DNA from: Hemileia vastatrix
Taxonomy: Eukaryota; Basidiomycota; Pucciniomycetes; Pucciniales; Zaghouaniaceae
Assembly (NCBI GenBank): GCA_030280995.1
Contig: JASXTE010000008.1
Span: 13,741,212 to 13,805,211, forward strand
Direction of reading: 5' to 3'
Length of the DNA stretch: 64,000 bases
Both the position numbers and the translations under genes were made by a program. Below, piece by piece: positions 44,621 through 57,052 of the stretch. Numbering within the stretch: position 1 is the stretch's first letter; the number at the start of each line of letters is the position of its first letter. The notes under the pieces are model-generated. The model had not been told where the DNA came from. It searched no databases and saw nothing but the letters and a program-made list of their open reading frames with translations.

Positions 44621-47600
44621 CCCTCTCTTGTTGAGTAATTCATCATTGATTTTTATGAAATTTAAATGTTTGCGTAGCTTCACTCTTTGAACAGCCTTGG
44701 TTAACATGTCGGCTGGCATATCTTCTGTAGGGTGATATTTTAATGTGAACTTATTGTTTGCAACTTGTTCGCGAATCCAGTGGATTTGTATGTCGATGTG
44801 CTTGGTGCGCGAATGGTAGATAGGGTTGTTAGCCAGAGAGATGCCTTGTTGATTGTCGGAATGCAATAGTATTGGTTTGTTGAGATTCAATGATGATAAA
44901 TTGAATTCGGAAAGTAAATTTTTAATCCAAATGGCTTCCTGCCCTGACTCTATAAGTGATTTATATTCTCCTTCAGTAATGCTTAATGATACAGTGCTTT
45001 TTTTTTTAGTGCGCCAACTGACAGCGCTACCATTGATGGTAAATACATAGCCTGTTGTTGAGCGTCTTGTTTCTTTACATGCTCCCCAGTCAGAATCACA
45101 ATATCCTTCAAGTTTGATGTGGTGTTAATTTGAAGATTCATAAGTCACTGCCTTGTTAATAGTTCCTTTAAGATATTGCAATACTCGTAGAAATGCGTCC
45201 CAGTGTGATTGACTGGGTTTATTCAGATATTGCGATAATTGACTGCAGGAAAAGGCTAAATCTAGCCTAGTGCATTGCACTAAATAATTGAGATGTCCTA
45301 TGGCACTTCGATAATTATGGCCTGTGTTCAGAAATGTTTGATGTTCATCGTCACTAGCAGGAATCAATGATATTTTTGGATCCATTGGGGATGATATAAT
45401 TTTACAGTCAGTCATATGATACGCAGCTAAGATAGCATTAATTTCCGAAGATTGAGATAATTGAATTTTATTATTATCTTGATTTCTAATGATTCTAATT
45501 CCAAGGATCATATTTGCCTCACCCAAATCTTCCATCTCGAACTCTTTTGAAATTAGCTCTTTGAACCATGAAATATCTTTTCCGAAGATTGAAAAATCAT
45601 CGACGTGGATGTGGACGTAGCAGGGTCTTGAGGAGTCTTGATGAATGTAAAGGGCAGAATCAACAGAACTGCGAAAAAAATTGTTGTTGATGAAGAATGA
45701 GTGCACTAAGTTATACCAACAGCGTGAGGCTTGCTTTAACCCGTATAAGGATCATTTTAAAAGTAGGACGGGTTGTTTGATTTCATGTGAATATGGCAAG
45801 CCTTTTGGTATTTTCATGTATATTGTTTCTTCTGGGACTCCATTGGTGAATGCACTTTTAGCGTCCATCTGATGGAAATCCCATAATTCAGCAGAAGCAA
45901 GTGCGATCAAGAATCGAAGGGTTGTAAGACGGCCTGTGGGGGCAAATGTTTCTTTATAATCAATGCCATATTTTTGAGAAAATCCCTGAGCACATAAACG
46001 AGCTTTGTACTTGCTGATTTTACCATCATGGTCAAGTTTCATTTTAAACACCCAGGTGGAACCTATTGGACGAACATTTTTCGGACATGGCACAACTTCC
46101 CATACTCCTCTGGATTGAAGACTTTGAATTTCAGATTTAATATCCGCTGACCAATTTTCCTTTTTTGTGGAGCTCATGGCTTCGTCGTAGTGAGAGGGGG
46201 TATTATGTGTCTCTGAGATAGGAACGTAGGCTTCAAGGGCAGATTCTAGTGTGTCTAGAGATTCAGCATCACATAGTAGTGCTCTTGAAGCTCTGTTACG
46301 TTTACCATCAATAATATTGCTCGTGTTAATGTTTGAAGAAATATCTTTTGGAGCTGTGTTGCTGGTGATTCCATACTCCCAGTACTTAGATGCGGGGCGA
46401 GAAGGTTCATGGTTGTCAAAATTTTCATGACTCATGCTATCCGAAATCTCATCTGGCTAAAGTGAGCAATCAAAATTGTCCTCTATGTCAGATGATGAGC
46501 GATTTTCTGTATTGTGAGGTTCTATTGAATCGTCAGGATTGTTATCTCTTGGTAGAAAAGGAGTGAAAGAGAGGATATTGTTGGATAAGTTTTGAGTAGG
46601 CTCGTATGATTTTTCATTGCTGAGGGATGGGAATGAATTCTCATTGAAGATTACATTATGGGAGTATAACACCTTTTTTGGTTCCAGGTTAAGTAAACGA
46701 TAAGATTTATGTTCTTCATGGAATCCAAGCAAGCAGCATTTAACAGCATTATGATTGAATTTACCCCCTCGAATGTGTTTGTCAATGAGCGAATAAGCCA
46801 GGCAACCAAATATTTTGAGATTGCTGATGTCTGGTTTTTTCTTAAACAAGGCCTCATATGGAGTCATCATGTTGTCATTTGCTTTAGTTGGCAATCTGTT
46901 TTCAATGAAGACAGAAGTCATCACTGCCTCTCCCCAATAAGCAAGCGGTAGTTTAGATTTGAACAAAAGTGCTTTTGCCATTTTGATTGTTGTTTGATTT
47001 CCTCGTTCGGCAATTGGGTTTTGTTGGGGAGTATATGGAGCAGTTATGATCATTTTAAAACCATTTTTGACAGAAAAATCCTCAAAATCTTTGTTAACAA
47101 ACTCTCCTCCACCGTCACACACAAGATTGATTAATTTACAGTTGGTTAGATTCTCAGCATAATTTTTGAATTGCATGAATTTTTGAAATGTATCAGATTT
47201 CCTTTTCAACAAATAAATAAAGCGATAAGATGTAAAAGCATCAGTCACTCTAAAGTAATAGTGATGTCCTCCAACTGTTTCTAGCAACTTTCCACCTAAA
47301 TCGCAATGCACGTATTCAAGTGGTTTAGTGGCTTTTGGTAAATGTCCGAGAAATGGAGATTTATGCATTTTTGCGTTAACACATGGCTCACAGATATAAT
47401 CATCATTATCATCTTTGACTTCAATATCTAAACTTTTTAATAATCTTTTGAGATAGTTTTGATTGATGTGTCCAAGTCGATAGTGCCATAAACTTATGTT
47501 AGTGTTACTTGATGCGGTAAATGATGAATGAGGTGACTCACTAAGAGAGGCATTGATTTGATATAGATTGGAACCCGCTTTCTTAGCACCTGTTAACACC

Positions 47601-48751
47601 GTCGTTTCATTCTCTTTGAAGAAGAGGTTGCCATCAGTCCCAGCGGTAAGTGATACTCCTTTAGAGGTGAGAGGAGATAGAGCAGTAAGATTACAGCTTA
47701 AATCGGGAACAAAGAGACAGTTGGTGAGAAGCATTGGCTGATTTTGAATGTTAATTAGTTTGACGGTTCCAACACCTCTTCCGTAGATAGTTTTTCCATT
47801 CCCAATTTTTACTGGAATGTTGACATTGCGAATAGTGGTGAAGAAATGCCTTTTGTTGAACATATGACTAGATGCACCAGAATCAAAAATTAAATCGGAT
47901 GATTGTTTTGAAATGCTAGTTGAAGTATGGTAAACATAATAAAGATCTTCAGTTATGTTGGCTGTTTCATTAGTCGGCTCATCTTTAGGTTGATTTTTAG
48001 ATTTCGACTTGCTCTGTGGTCGAAGATCGGGATGTAAGGCCCAGCATTGGGCTTCTGAGTGCGTAGTTTTAGGATTGTGTTTCCTGTTATTACAAAATTC
48101 TCGTCTTTTAGCATTGGATGACTCTTTTTTAGTTGTTAACAATGCGGAGTTTTGTTTTTGAAAATTGTTGAGACGATCCGCCAACTGAGATAGTTTCATC
48201 AAGACGGTGTCAAGAGTGAGCGGTTTTCCAGTGTCGTCAGCGGAGTTTATCATCATGGACCGGTGCATCTCAAGGGATTGTGGAGGTTTTTGAAGAATTG
48301 AGTATGCAAATATTGGAGACTCAAGTTTTTCTCCAACCTGTGCTAAGGAGTTAATAGAAGCTTTCAGGTCAGTAACAAAGCCTCGGAGGTTGCCTTTAGT
48401 GCATTCGAGGTCAGTGAATTTGGTGTAGACCATAGATGCCGTAGCAGGATGTGCGCCAGTGTAGCGTTCTTCTAGCCGTTTCCATAAAGCGGTAGGATTA
48501 GATTTATTGTCTGATTTGACATATGCGGCTATGTTTGTTGGATCTAATTTTTGGACGATGACATTAGCCGCACGTTTACAGCACAATTTGAATCCATCAT
48601 TGTTATCTTTAGGTTCTATCTCTTTTCCTTCGACGATATCATCAAGCTCCAACTGTGAGAGAAAGAACAACATTTTAACTTTCCATGTTGGATAGTTTTC
48701 ATTCCCAAGAAGTGGAATATCGTTAACGTTGTTATTTGATGATCCGTCCAT
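44609..48751 (-). pseudogene. Copia F gag-pol, single frame with three in-frame stops
   Basis: The ATG at 48751 (MDGSSNNNVNDIPLLGNENY) opens a frame of 1381 codons that ends at 44609, inside the LTR. Order: Gag (NYPTWKVKML, WKRLEERYTG); a protease with FDSGASSHMF; an integrase zinc domain (LWHYRLGHINQ ... CEPCVNAK) and DDE core (HCDLGGK, CDGGGEF, NPIAERGN); RT (VRPIGSTWVFK, KARLCAQGFSQ, FHQMDAKSAF, then YVHIHVDDFSIFG); and RNase H (YCDSDWGACKE, HSDNQQG, TEDMPADMLTK). The order protease-integrase-RT-RNase H is the Ty1/copia order. Stops are TAG 46457-46459, TGA 45752-45754 (within K-x-SLYGLKQA, where Arg is usual) and TAA 45125-45127. Each is one C-to-T change from a sense codon. A zinc knuckle is not obvious in Gag. 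Confidence 0.92.
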
Positions 48752-48775
48752 ATTGATGCAATCAGACTTTTAATC

Positions 48776-49491
48776 TGTTAGATAAAACCTTTTTTCAGGA
48801 GTCAATGAATCCCAATTAGTATCACGATGGATTCAGTGGCGACAATTATATCCTAACCAACCTTTGTTCAGGAGTCAATGAATCCCAATTAGTATCACGA
48901 TGGATTCAGTGGCGACAATTATATCCTAACCAACCTGTAATGCCAATAGTGAGAGGCAAAATAAAGAATATTGTATTGCTTTTGAATAAGTAATAATTCT
49001 AGATGATCGAAAAGAAATAATGAGATCGATGATAAATTAATTCTAACCTTTGTTCAGGAGTCAATGAGTCCCAATTAGTATCACGATGGATTCAGTGGCG
49101 ACAATTATATCCTAACTAACCTGACAAAGAACAAGAAATATTAACACAACTAATATATATGAACAAGCTAATACTAATAATGCTATACCTGTAATGCCAA
49201 TAGTGAGAGGCAAAATAAAGAATATTGTATTGCTTTTGAATAAGTAATAATTCTAGATGATCGAAAAGAAATAATGAGATCGATGGGCAAACTAACAAAT
49301 GGAACATGGTATATAACTAAAAGTAATGACAGCTCCATTGATCTCTTACATAATCACTAGAACTTTTATCAACAAGATCATTGACGCGTGGTGAGTTACT
49401 CAATATGGTAGGACACGTTCTTGGCTGACCAAAAGAGTGATGTGGCTTTGGAATATCAATGATGAAGTAGGAAGCGTTTTTATTTCTGACA
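48776..49491 (-). repeat. F 5' LTR (716 bp)
   Basis: It matches 43905-44620 with about five substitutions and has the same duplicated units (about 48789, 48860 and 49047 for the first unit). The 24 bases between its inner end and the gag ATG start GATTAAAAGTCTGATTGC on the element strand. No usual TGG primer start is seen. Confidence 0.92.
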
Positions 49492-49497
49492 CTTCTC

Positions 49498-51566
49498 ACA
49501 TTTGTGACCTTTAACCCAAGGTTTATTACACTTATAACAAGTATTTGTCTCATACTTTTTTGGTACTACAGGTGCAGTAAGTTTTTTCTGCTTCTTCTGA
49601 AGTGTTTTTGAATTCTTATTTTTCACAGGTTCAACATTTTGTTTATAAGTCAATACCTTGCTTCATACTTATGGTTTAGTAATATTTCATTGCACATATT
49701 AATAAAGTGGTAATATTCAGTAAAATTAATTGTTCTAGCTACAACAATGTCTCTGACAGATATAGGTAATTTATATGTTATCTTATCTTTCCATAAGTTA
49801 AAATCCATGTGAGGCTCAATGGCTTTTAATATTTTATTTAAATTCATTAAAAAGACGATAGGTTTGTCACCATTCAACGGATTATACCTAGTTTTCTCAT
49901 AAAGTCTCTGCTGAGTGAGTCTGAATTTAGAGCCTCCAAACTGTTTTTCAATTAGTTGTTTCCATTCAGCCCAAGAGTAATCTTTACCCTCATTAAAAAC
50001 AGCTTCAAACCATAATAAAGCAACATCCTTAAATAAAGAGATCAATTTTGATGTTATTTCTTCATCTGGTAACTTATATGAGAATTTTAAATTGTCAATT
50101 CTGTGGATAAAATGTTGCCAATCAGAGCTGGCTTCCCCATCATAAGTTGGGTACTGATCTATCTTAGGCCAGTTCTTCTGAATGGATTTTATTTCACTAA
50201 TCTTAGGTAAATTCAACAACTCATTTACTCTTGATAAATGGTCTTGTATTTCCTCCTGTACAGATTTGTGACTTACATTTTCAGATTTTAAACTACCACC
50301 AGATGGTTTTAGTTGTGGTGGTATAGGAAAGGAAAGAGATTCACTTTTGCCAATGAAATGATTATTCTTATATTGAGTATACTTATGATTATCCTGATTC
50401 ATTAGTAGATTGGCAGTTTCAATCTTAACTTTAGTTAATCTTTGTATGTAGCAGCTCAGAGACACTTTGATTTGTCTGGGAAAAAGATAACTTAGTTCTT
50501 GATTCAGTTTTCAATAAATGTGTTTCATACAATTTTTCCAACTCACAGAATTTGTTTGAAAGTTCATTATATTGACTACTCAATGAATCATATTTAAGAG
50601 TTAGAGGCAAATGTTAATTCTCCAATTCTTTATTACGTGTTTCCAGTTGAGAAATATTTAATGTTAAGGATGAAACTGTATCACTTGTGAGCTTAACTGT
50701 CTGTTCCTCACAATCAGTCATTCTATTCCACAATTCTGAAACAATTCTATGGACAGTTGGATTATTGTTAAAATACTCCATGTCTTCCTTCTCAATTTTT
50801 TTACTCTCTTGTGAACTTCTCATCTCACTAGTAAGTGGTGGAAACTGAGGATTAACTGTATTATAAATACTACTGTTGTTATTGAAAAAAGACAAGTCAG
50901 GTGTATCTACACTAAAACCTGAAATTCTTAAGTCCTCCTCTATTTTCTGCACATATTTGACATCAATAATATTACCTACATTGTAATCATCAGTATTGTG
51001 TTCCAGCTGAGAGGGTAATCTACTTACCACGGGATTTGTGTGAGCCCTGATTTTTGGCGCCTTTGTTTTCCCTTTCAGGGGTGATGTGAGGAAGTCTAAT
51101 GAGGAGGAGGATCCTTGTTGCAGTTGTGACTAGCCCATTGTTGATGAAACTAATCCCACTTCCATTTGTCTACCAGGATTTTCTCCTGGGAGTAATGTTA
51201 TTCTCCTTGGGTAGTGGGTTGCTGAATTTTCTGGCCTCCCTTTAGATCTGCCAATGATTGGTGCATCTTCTTAAATCCTACCTTGCAATTGTTTTGTTAT
51301 TGCTCTAACTCCTTGAGCATGAGGGATTTTAATTCTTCCAACTTCAATACCTGTTTTGCCAGATGGGATAGTTGATCCTGAAGAGGAGGAGACGTCTTTT
51401 TATAGTAATATTTTTTAAGAGGGCTTCCTTTTCCTCTATGCTGATTTGCTCTGCCTGGGGGAATGTCTGACCCTCCATGGTTATGTCCTGGAGCAATGTT
51501 TTTGTTAGCTTTAGACCTGGTATTATAAGCAGGCTGTTCACTTACATTGTCCTGGGGAGCACTCAT
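49498..51566 (-). pseudogene. Gypsy E2 gag
   Basis: The ATG at 51566 (MSAPQDNVSEQPAYNTRSKA) starts a basic N-terminus (51566-51297). After shifts, the helical middle is in 51030-50614. The core is in 50465-49650 (NWPKIDQYPTYDGEASSDWQ, WFEAVFNEGKDYSWAEWK, KQFGGSKFR, VRDIVVAR). A knuckle CYKCNKPWVKGHKC lies at about 49500-49541, interrupted directly afterwards by F. Frame changes near 51290, 50600 and 49640 make it non-functional as read. The core is shared with B2 and D. Confidence 0.82.
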
Positions 51567-52074
51567 ATTGATAAATTCACAATATATTAGGTCTACAGAA
51601 AGGAAGAACTATTGGAATTAGTATATTAAAATTATTAGCAATGTTATTACTAATAAAAAGCACTGGAGCTTACCCTCAATTAATATCTTTATTTATTTAA
51701 ATAAAATGTAATAAAAATTCGAAAAAATTTGTTAAAAATAAAATAATAAGTTTAACTAGACCTTTATAAGGGTGAATAAATAGCTTACCAAGCTTTAAAC
51801 AAATACCAATTTAATTGGGTGTTATATTGGTGACCAAATACCAAGTGAAATTGGGTTTATATTGGGTACAGTTACTACTGTAAATACCTAATTTTTATTA
51901 TAAAAAATTAGTAAAATTATTATAAGGGTTCTTTTCTGAAATCACTGAGTTATGATGACCCACTAATATGCAGCAGACCCAAATATTTGGTTTTTTTTGT
52001 GCTATACTAAAGTAAAAATCATGTCATAAGGCTTATACTAAATAATAAGTAAAAATTAAGGAAAGACCCCCAAT
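51567..52074 (-). promoter_or_regulatory. E2 leader with primer-site-like motif and possible leader intron
   Basis: TTGGGGGTCTTTCC (element strand, 52073-52060) follows the 5' LTR. A GGTAAGCT donor-like site near 51675 and a TTTCTGTAG acceptor-like site near 51595 flank about 80 bases just before gag. E1 has GGTAAGCT at the matching place (about 29950) and a TTATTTTAG before its ATG, so a small leader intron is plausible. No coding sequence is seen. Confidence 0.5.
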
Positions 52075-53250
52075 TGTCAGTGTATCTAGTATTTAAGTAT
52101 GATATAATAGTATTTATTTATGGTCCTACTACCTTTTGATAAATGATTTAGTGATTAAACTTCATGGGAAGACTATTAAAATAGTCATACTCAAATAAAA
52201 CTCACAATACTTGGATTTAAATGTGTGCTAGTGGTGGAAAATAGATGAATATAATATAGTTATAGCTTATATAAACATAATATCAATTTATAATGACTTT
52301 ATAATATATTTCTAAATGCTATTAATTGTTTTGTAATGTTTGTTTGAATTGTAGTAAGTGAATGATGTCTAATAACCGTCAAAATCCTCCCTTACTTATA
52401 CCAAAATCCACTGGAGTGCACAGGACTTCAATCCAGATGATGTCACTGCTATCCCCAGAAATTAAAGCACTGTGAGGGCCCATCACCTCCCCATGGCGTC
52501 CCATTCAAGAAGATTAAACACCCAGACCTCCAGTAAGGACCCTCCATCACAATTAATGATAACACAGACCTATACCATAAATAGAAAATCCAGATAAAAG
52601 CAGATACCATAAAGAAACAGGTAAAATAACTCAACCAAAGTGAATATAATGAGACCCAAAGCATATAAAGGAAACAAATGAAATTTCCAAGCCCCCAATA
52701 ACATCCCCAAGCATCCATATTAACCCAGCAATGACCTCCCAACCCATAAATCTGTGAATATCCATCCAAGGAAGCAGATTAAGTTGTCCAGACTGAGTGT
52801 ATGTGCCTGAAATAGATGTTTATGCTTCTTTAGGCATTGTGAGTCCACTGGATAAGTCCATATGACCTAAAATAAGCAGAAAAATAAAGTTTATAGGCTA
52901 TTAAGAGGCTAAAACCCACTTATATACCTAAATATACATAATATACTGCATATTTCACTGAATATGAGATTTATGTATACATATAAGCTTATGTATGTCA
53001 ATAATTACTTAATATCACTTAAGATAAGTATATTATAGCTCTATTAAAACCTTAATAAGTATTATTAGGCTATGAATAAGCTATTTAAACTACTATAATT
53101 TATATAATAGAGTAATAATTATATATATATGTAATATAATCATATATATTATTATTTTAAACTTATTTTTAAGATATAGGCTTAATGCAATTAAGTTTAT
53201 TTTATTTTAAGTATGAGAAATACTCACTCCTGGGGATATCTAGGCTGACA
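52075..53250 (-). repeat. E2 5' LTR (1176 bp)
   Basis: Plus-strand ends are TGTCAGTGTATCTAG and ATCTAGGCTGACA. It is the same length as the 3' LTR, with a few per cent divergence by eye. It is followed by G2 sequence. Confidence 0.92.
52449..52769 (-). other. Hydrophobic ORF in the E LTR, copy 2
   Basis: 106 codons, beginning MDGYSQIYGLGGHCWVNMDA, same start and stop as the copy at 39200-39520. The two predicted membrane-spanning stretches are unchanged or conservatively altered. I count about 13 nucleotide differences over ~320 bases, many of them changing residues. Confidence 0.35.
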
Positions 53251-55829
53251 AATTTTTCCAGTCATCAATTTTGCATTTCAGATTTTGAAATTGGGCAATA
53301 CCCTCCCCTGAATTTTATTGCAGTAAGGGGAAAAATCACCAAAATATAATAAAATTAAATAAATAAATAAGACAAGTAAAATCTACTAGTTTTAAAGTAA
53401 TGACAATTACTCAAGCCAAAATGCAGATCAAGTCTAGAAACAAAGTTTGAGACTTTCCACAGTTATAGGCTAGAAAAACTCCATGAAACAAATTAATTTT
53501 CTGATGATTACCTGTTATACAACACAAGGTTGTTGAACCATTACTTTAGTTTATTAAATTAAAATATCATTTTATTTATTAAAAATTATTTTAAGAATAA
53601 TAAATATTTAATGGCTTTACAAATACCCATATTTTTTTGATCTATCTAAAGTTTTTTTGAATTTATTATTTTTGACTTCTTTTTTACCTTTTCAATTGGT
53701 TGTATTAACTTTTGACTGATCTGAAACAATCACTAAAAATGTGTGAATTTTTGACAAGACTGAAAATCTGGAGGTGCTTTTGTTGCTTGGTGATTATTGT
53801 GAGAAGAATTTTAAAAGATGATAAAGAAGATAAAGTTGAAGATAGAGGTGTAAGGCTTGGATCAGAGGAAACAGACATTTTTTTTCTGAAAAAAATTTTT
53901 AATGGTCAAAAAAACTTCAAAAAATTTATTCAAAAATTTATTCAAAAATTAAAAAAAACTCACATAATTTAAAATAAATGACCTTAAAATTTTCAACAAA
54001 AACCTAATAAAATTAATTATTACTTCAATTGAAGCTGAGAAATATTTTTATAAAATTATGAAAAAAATTAATTATTAAATAAATAATAATAAATGCTCTA
54101 ATAAATATCTGTTAAGTTTATTTTAGGAATTTGTAAGTGAGTCTAGAACGGGTGGCTGCATAGTTCTTGTAATTTCATTTCTGTTCAATTTTTAGAGAGG
54201 AGGGTGGGGGGTTGCAAGTTTTTAAATAGCCAAGCAGCAAGGTAAACTGTTTGGCTGTTTTTATATGGAAGGTGGGTGGGTAGTGGTGTGTTCTTGAATC
54301 TGGTTAGCAAGGCAGTCAGGAACCTAGCTGGCTGATTTTTTATATTTTAAGGGCTGGAGACCACACACTAAAGCACTAGGGGAAACATTGGTGACAGAAG
54401 AATCATAAAAGTTTGGCAAAGAAGGTAGGCCAACCATTCAACAAGCCAAACTTTAGATCAGACTCTGGGAGGTATTTAAGAAAGCAGTTGATGACTTTTC
54501 GCAAAAATAATGGAGAGATAGAAATATTTCAACATCATAAGCCTGTCAATGGGAAGTAGAGTGAACAGTAGGGATCTGGAAAGAAGAAGGAAATCAGAAA
54601 AAGGAGATCAAGAAGAATAGGAAAAATAAGATGATATAAAAATGCACTTACTCTAGGGAAATTAATGAGGTGTTTATAAGTATGAAGAAATCAATTACGC
54701 CTTTCACAAGCTCTCCACTTGATGTAGGAAAGGACAGGCAAGTAAGAAGGAATCTGACCTGAAGAAGAGGATTGAGTCTCTAACACTCTCTGGCCACTGA
54801 CTTGCATGTTCCAATGATTTGATTGAGTGTCCCACCTTTAACAGTCTTTAATTTCTTTCAATTATTTCACCCTCACATTTGCATGTTCAAGAGGGTTTGT
54901 AAAAGAATCATAATCTTTACTTAAAATATAAGAACCCAGCTGTGAGAGGAACTTAGAAGATATATCCAGAACCTTGGAAGTGAAGAGCTGTCTTTTTGAG
55001 AAAGCTGTAAGGAGGCCAGGAGACTCAGATGAGAAAGAATGCATTTCAGGTAGTTTTTTGGAGGATAAAATGAGACAAGAGATATATTTGAGGAGAATGG
55101 ATGAGCTAAAGAAAGGAGGAAGGATCAAAAATTTACCTTAGCCAGGTAGCTTTGCTTCCTGGCTGGGGTTTCCAAGGGGAGGGAGGTGGCAGAGAGGTGG
55201 TGGTGACAAAGGAATGCCATCCAGGCAGCAAATCTGCCTGTCTGTTTTTTGAGATGGGGGTGGGGTGAAAAAGGACACCACAGCCAGACAAAAAAGCTTC
55301 CTGGATGTTGTTTGAGGTGGAGGTAGGGGGGACAAAAAAACTCCAGCCAGTTCTAAAAGCCAGAGGGGACGTGGGAAAAGGGAGGGTTTGATATCACCAA
55401 AAAGGGGGGAAGGGGGGAAATGACTAGGCCAAGGAGAGATAACAATTAAGATGGAAAGAAAAAAAGAGAGAAGAGAGGGAGAGAAAAAAATTAGTTAATT
55501 GTATCTTGAAAATGAAAAACAAAAACACTTACCAGAAAAATGAGATAAAAATATTAGCCAAACAGTAAGTGGCATATACATATTTCTACCCACTCTACAA
55601 TGCTTTGAGTTGTGTAATGTTATGCTGAGGAGTGTTGCGTATGATTGGGATGATTCTGAGAAATCACTGAAATGGGCTGTATGGCAAACCCAGCGCTTTT
55701 GGTTGAGAAAGTGTGGATTTGAGTGAAATAAGTGACTTATTTCAGTTTTGAAATCCACCAGTGTTGAGGCTAGTGTGTTTCAGAAATCTACACATAGATA
55801 AGTGTGGATTTTCCAGAACTGACACCCTC
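53251..55829 (+). mobile_element. G2 right part, including right TIR and G-rich blocks
   Basis: Up to about 53740 it follows G1 60876-61380. It then holds G-rich blocks at about 54190-54290, 55130-55340 and 55370-55420 that are not evident in G1. It ends with the TIR region (55690-55829) containing AAATAAGTGACTTATTTCAG and GTGTGGATTT repeats. No convincing coding region is present. Frames at 53712-53972 and 54862-55128 lack any recognisable motif. Confidence 0.65.
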
Positions 55830-55898
55830 TATTGAGTGGATAAAAGAGTGCACAAATGGGTGAGAAGAGAGAAGACTCACAAGTCCCTGCCCCCCTCC
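55830..55898. other. Unassigned sequence between G2 and the solo E LTR
   Basis: 69 bases with no match to the repeats in this window. They continue across the solo LTR into 57058 onward, once the CCTCC duplication is allowed for. Confidence 0.5.
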
Positions 55899-57052
55899 TG
55901 TAAGCCTAGATATCCCTAGGACTGAGTATTTCTTATAATTAAAATAAGATAACCTTAAGTACATTAAGCTTATATCTTAAAAATAATGTTAAAATAATAA
56001 TATATATGATTATATTACATATATATATAATTATTACTCTATTATATAAATTATAGTAGTTTAAATAGCTTATCCATAGCCTAATAATACTTATTAAAGT
56101 GTTAATGGAGTCATAATATACTTATCTTAAGTGATATTAAGTTATTATTGACATACATAAGCTTATATGTATACATAAATCTCATATTCAGTGAAATATG
56201 CAGTATATTATGTATATTTAGGTATATAAGTGGGTTTTAGCCCCTTATTAGCCTATAACCTTTGTTTTTCTGCTTATTTTAGGTCATATGGACGTATCCA
56301 GTGGACTCACAACGCCTACAGAAGCATACACTCAGTCTGGACAACTTAATCTGCTTCCTTGGATGGATATTCACGGATTTATGGGTTTGGAGGTCATTTC
56401 TGGGTTAATATGGATGCTTGGGGATGTTATTGGGGGCTTGGAAATTTCATTTGTTTCCTTTATATGCTTTGGGTTTCATTATATTCTCTTTGGATGAGTT
56501 ATTTTACCTGTTTCTTTATGGTATCCGCTTTTATCTGGATTTTCTATTTATGGTATAGGTCTGTGTTATCATTAATTGTGATGGAAGGTCCTTACTGGAG
56601 GTCTTGGTGTTGAATCTGCTTGAAGTGGGCGCCATGGGGAGGTGATGGGCCCTCACAGTGCTGTAATTTATGGGGATAGTAGTGACATCATCTGGATTGA
56701 AGGTCTGTGCACTCCAGTGGATTTTGGTATAAGTAAAGGAGGATTTTGACGTTTATTAGACATCATTCACTTACTACAATTCAAACAAACACTACAACAC
56801 AATTATTAGCATTTAGAAATATATTATAAAGCCATTATAAATTGATATTATTTTTATATAAGCTATAAATATATTATATTCATCTATTTTCCACCACTAG
56901 CACGCATTTAAATCCAAGTATTGTGAGTTTTATTTGAGTATAACTATTTTATTAGTCTTCCCCTGAGGTTTAATCACTAAATCATTTATCAAAAAGTAGT
57001 AGGACCATAAATAAATACTATTATATCATACTTAACACTAGATACACTGACA
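55899..57052 (+). repeat. Solo LTR of gypsy family E (1154 bp)
   Basis: It runs from TGTAAGCCTAGATATCCC to ACACTGACA in the opposite orientation to E2. It is flanked by CCTCC (55894-55898 and 57053-57057). The DNA on both sides is not transposon sequence, so this insertion hit otherwise unassigned DNA. It carries a shortened version of the LTR hydrophobic ORF. Confidence 0.92.
56359..56613 (+). other. Hydrophobic ORF in the E LTR, copy 3 (shortened)
   Basis: 84 codons (MDGYSRIYGFGGHFWVN onward), ending at a TGA that is absent from the two E2 copies. The two hydrophobic stretches are intact. It is in the sense direction of the LTR. Confidence 0.33.

Larger units (their letters stand above)
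43905..49491 (-). mobile_element. Ty1/copia retrotransposon F, complete
   Basis: A 5587-bp element with two 716-bp LTRs (43905-44620 and 48776-49491). It is flanked by CTTCT at 43900-43904 and 49492-49496. It lies in E2 just after the zinc knuckle of E2 Gag. I count about five differences between the LTRs, so it is the youngest element in the window. Gag-pol is one frame interrupted by three stop codons and no frameshift. Confidence 0.95.
38826..53250 (-). mobile_element. Ty3/gypsy retrotransposon E2, carrying nested copia F
   Basis: Both LTRs are 1176 bp (3' LTR 38826-40001, 5' LTR 52075-53250) on the minus strand. The primer-site motif is at 52060-52073, gag is about 49498-51566 and pol is about 40060-43890. 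Element F separates gag from pol. E2 lies inside G2. Flanks AAAAA and AATTT give no exact duplication, but the uninterrupted site in G1 near 60876 supports the junctions. Confidence 0.92.
38613..55829 (+). mobile_element. TIR DNA transposon G2, 5'-truncated and split by E2
   Basis: The segments 38613-38825 and 53251-55829 align with G1 (60669-60875 and on from 60876). G1 shows the E2 insertion site unoccupied. The right end reads CAGAACTGACACCCTC, the inverse of the G1 left end GAGGGTGTCAGTTCTGG. The first ~670 bases, including the left TIR, are missing at the A2 junction. Alignment with G1 is good up to about 53740 and again over the last ~350 bases. The middle (about 53750-55450) has G-rich blocks and is not alignable by eye. 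No transposase was recognised. Confidence 0.75.
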
